Origin: Propionibacteriaceae bacterium
GTDB lineage: Bacteria; Actinomycetota; Actinomycetes; Propionibacteriales; Propionibacteriaceae
Direction of reading: 5' to 3'
NCBI GenBank assembly: GCA_031282235.1
Contig: JAITED010000115.1
Coordinates: 1-6,148, forward strand
DNA length: 6,148 nucleotides
The notes under the pieces were generated by a model. That model did not search any database and was not told the origin of the DNA. It saw nothing but the letters and a program-made list of their open reading frames with translations. Below are positions 5,706 to 6,148 of the stretch, in pieces. The position numbers were made by a program, and so were the translations under genes. Numbering within the stretch: position 1 is the stretch's first letter; every line of letters begins with the position of its first letter.

Positions 5706-5736
5706 CAATAATTTAATTGTGGATTTAATTATTGCA
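5704..5736. promoter_or_regulatory. Long AT-rich palindrome overlapping the operon promoter, candidate operator
   Basis: TGCAATAATTTAAT (5704-5717) and ATTTAATTATTGCA (5723-5736) are reverse complements at 13 of 14 positions, separated by five bases. The right arm covers the predicted -10 box, and the left arm reaches the first bases of the riboswitch. A symmetrical site over a -10 element is the usual position for a repressor operator. The TetR-family protein encoded at the end of this operon is one candidate; no known consensus is matched. Confidence 0.55.
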
Positions 5737-5757
5737 CTTTTCTACATTTTCCCCCAA
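5728..5757 (-). promoter_or_regulatory. Predicted promoter of the riboswitch-surface protein-tetR operon
   Basis: On the minus strand, AATAAT (5733-5728) matches the -10 consensus in five of six positions and is preceded by TGC, giving an extended -10 (TGN). TTGGGG (5757-5752) is a weak -35 candidate at an 18-base spacing. Transcription would start near 5721, about 16 bases before the riboswitch closing helix, which fits a leader that begins just ahead of the aptamer. Confidence 0.5.
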
Positions 5758-5783
5758 CTGCCCCGCCAAACGGCGCCCACTCT

Positions 5784-5853
5784 TAGTAGCACCGCCATCT
5801 TGTTTCGGCTAAAATAAGACCCAATCGCATATTAGCCGAAAGAGGTGCTGCTA
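5784..5853 (+). promoter_or_regulatory. Nested inverted repeats directly upstream of the ATPase start
   Basis: The inner arms TTTCGGCTAA (5803-5812) and TTAGCCGAAA (5832-5841) are perfect 10-bp reverse complements, 19 bases apart. The outer arms TAGTAGCACC (5784-5793) and GGTGCTGCTA (5844-5853) match at nine of ten positions, and the tenth is a U-G pair in RNA. The outer right arm ends on the base before the ATG and includes part of the Shine-Dalgarno. A -10-like TAAAAT (5810-5815) sits on the inner left arm, with no good -35. The inner repeat could be an operator, or, if transcribed from further upstream, the set could fold and hide the ribosome-binding site. Confidence 0.6.
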
Positions 5854-6148
5854 ATGGCCTACATAAAGCGCGACATAGAATCCGTAATACTCGACGTATC
5901 TAAGAATTACGCTGCGGTGATGGTCAGTGGGCCGCGCCAAGTCGGGAAAACCACCACCCTACGTCAACTAGCCGACCCCGACCGTACCCTAATCACGCTA
6001 GATGATTTGGAGGCGCGGCGTTTAGCGAAAACTGACCCGGAAATGTTTCTTTCCCTTTACAAGCCGCCGCTTTTAATTGACGAGATACAGTACGCGCCGG
6101 AGCTTTTCTCGCGTAGAAAAATTGCAATAGATAACGGCGCGGCACCGG
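5854..6148 (+). CDS. AAA-type ATPase of the DUF4143 family, 5' part only
   Basis: Ninety-eight codons are present before the gene leaves the right edge. The N-terminus carries a P-loop, SGPRQVGKTT, with the Walker A lysine at residue 32. A Walker B stretch, PPLLIDEIQYAPELF (71-85), has the acidic pair D76-E77. TLITLDDLEARRLAK lies between them and KIAIDNGAAP after. This is the well-known start of the AAA_14/DUF4143 ATPases (usually around 400 residues), whose cellular role is largely unsettled. The ATG is preceded by AGAGG (5841-5845) at an eight-base spacing. It is transcribed away from the riboswitch operon and probably has no direct part in it. Whether the gene is intact cannot be judged from the visible quarter. 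Confidence 0.9.
   Translation, partial: MAYIKRDIESVILDVSKNYAAVMVSGPRQVGKTTTLRQLADPDRTLITLDDLEARRLAKTDPEMFLSLYKPPLLIDEIQYAPELFSRRKIAIDNGAAP

Noticed and set aside
5513..5716. 67-codon plus-strand open frame in the divergent intergenic region
   Set aside because: It lies opposite the riboswitch, its product is Arg/Pro/Thr-rich without a domain, and the bases are explained by the aptamer on the other strand.

Overview
The window looks like a piece of chromosome from a moderately GC-rich, Gram-positive actinobacterium, plausibly a host-associated member of the Actinomycetaceae (Mobiluncus/Varibaculum-like). That placement is an inference from codon use, the actinobacterial style of the secreted protein and the gene families present; nothing in the window is taxonomically decisive.

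Layout, left to right. Positions 1-190 hold no convincing gene. They contain a cluster of short GC-rich palindromes that resembles a dispersed intergenic repeat and may also end the leftward transcript. From 745 down to 191 (minus strand) lies a short TetR-family regulator. Two bases upstream of it ends a 1580-residue secreted, membrane-anchored surface protein (5490 to 748, minus strand). This protein has a signal peptide, several Ig-like beta domains, a DUF4430 (transcobalamin-like) domain, a FIVAR module, an alpha/alpha-toroid of the prenyltransferase/transcobalamin type, a proline-rich heptapeptide linker and a C-terminal membrane anchor. The 5491-5853 intergenic region carries the leader of this leftward operon. 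On the plus strand from 5854, a DUF4143-type ATPase begins and runs off the right edge.

The central observation is that the leader of the surface-protein operon (about 5705-5586, minus strand) is a cobalamin riboswitch. It has the GGGAA segment, a GCCGG/CCGGC P5 hairpin, the CTGTCCCGCAACGGT core, a two-tier peripheral hairpin, the TCCGAAAGCC 3' core and a 13-bp closing helix with no mismatches. The gene it leads carries the two folds (DUF4430 and alpha-toroid) from which animal intrinsic factor and transcobalamin are built. RNA and protein evidence are independent and point the same way: a vitamin-B12-controlled surface protein that probably captures corrinoids. The P5 loop can form six contiguous Watson-Crick pairs with bases overlapping the Shine-Dalgarno sequence of the gene, which suggests control of translation by a kissing loop. 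The TetR gene is the last gene of the same transcript and is probably translationally coupled to it. A 13/14-bp palindrome overlapping the predicted -10 box is a candidate operator for that or another repressor.
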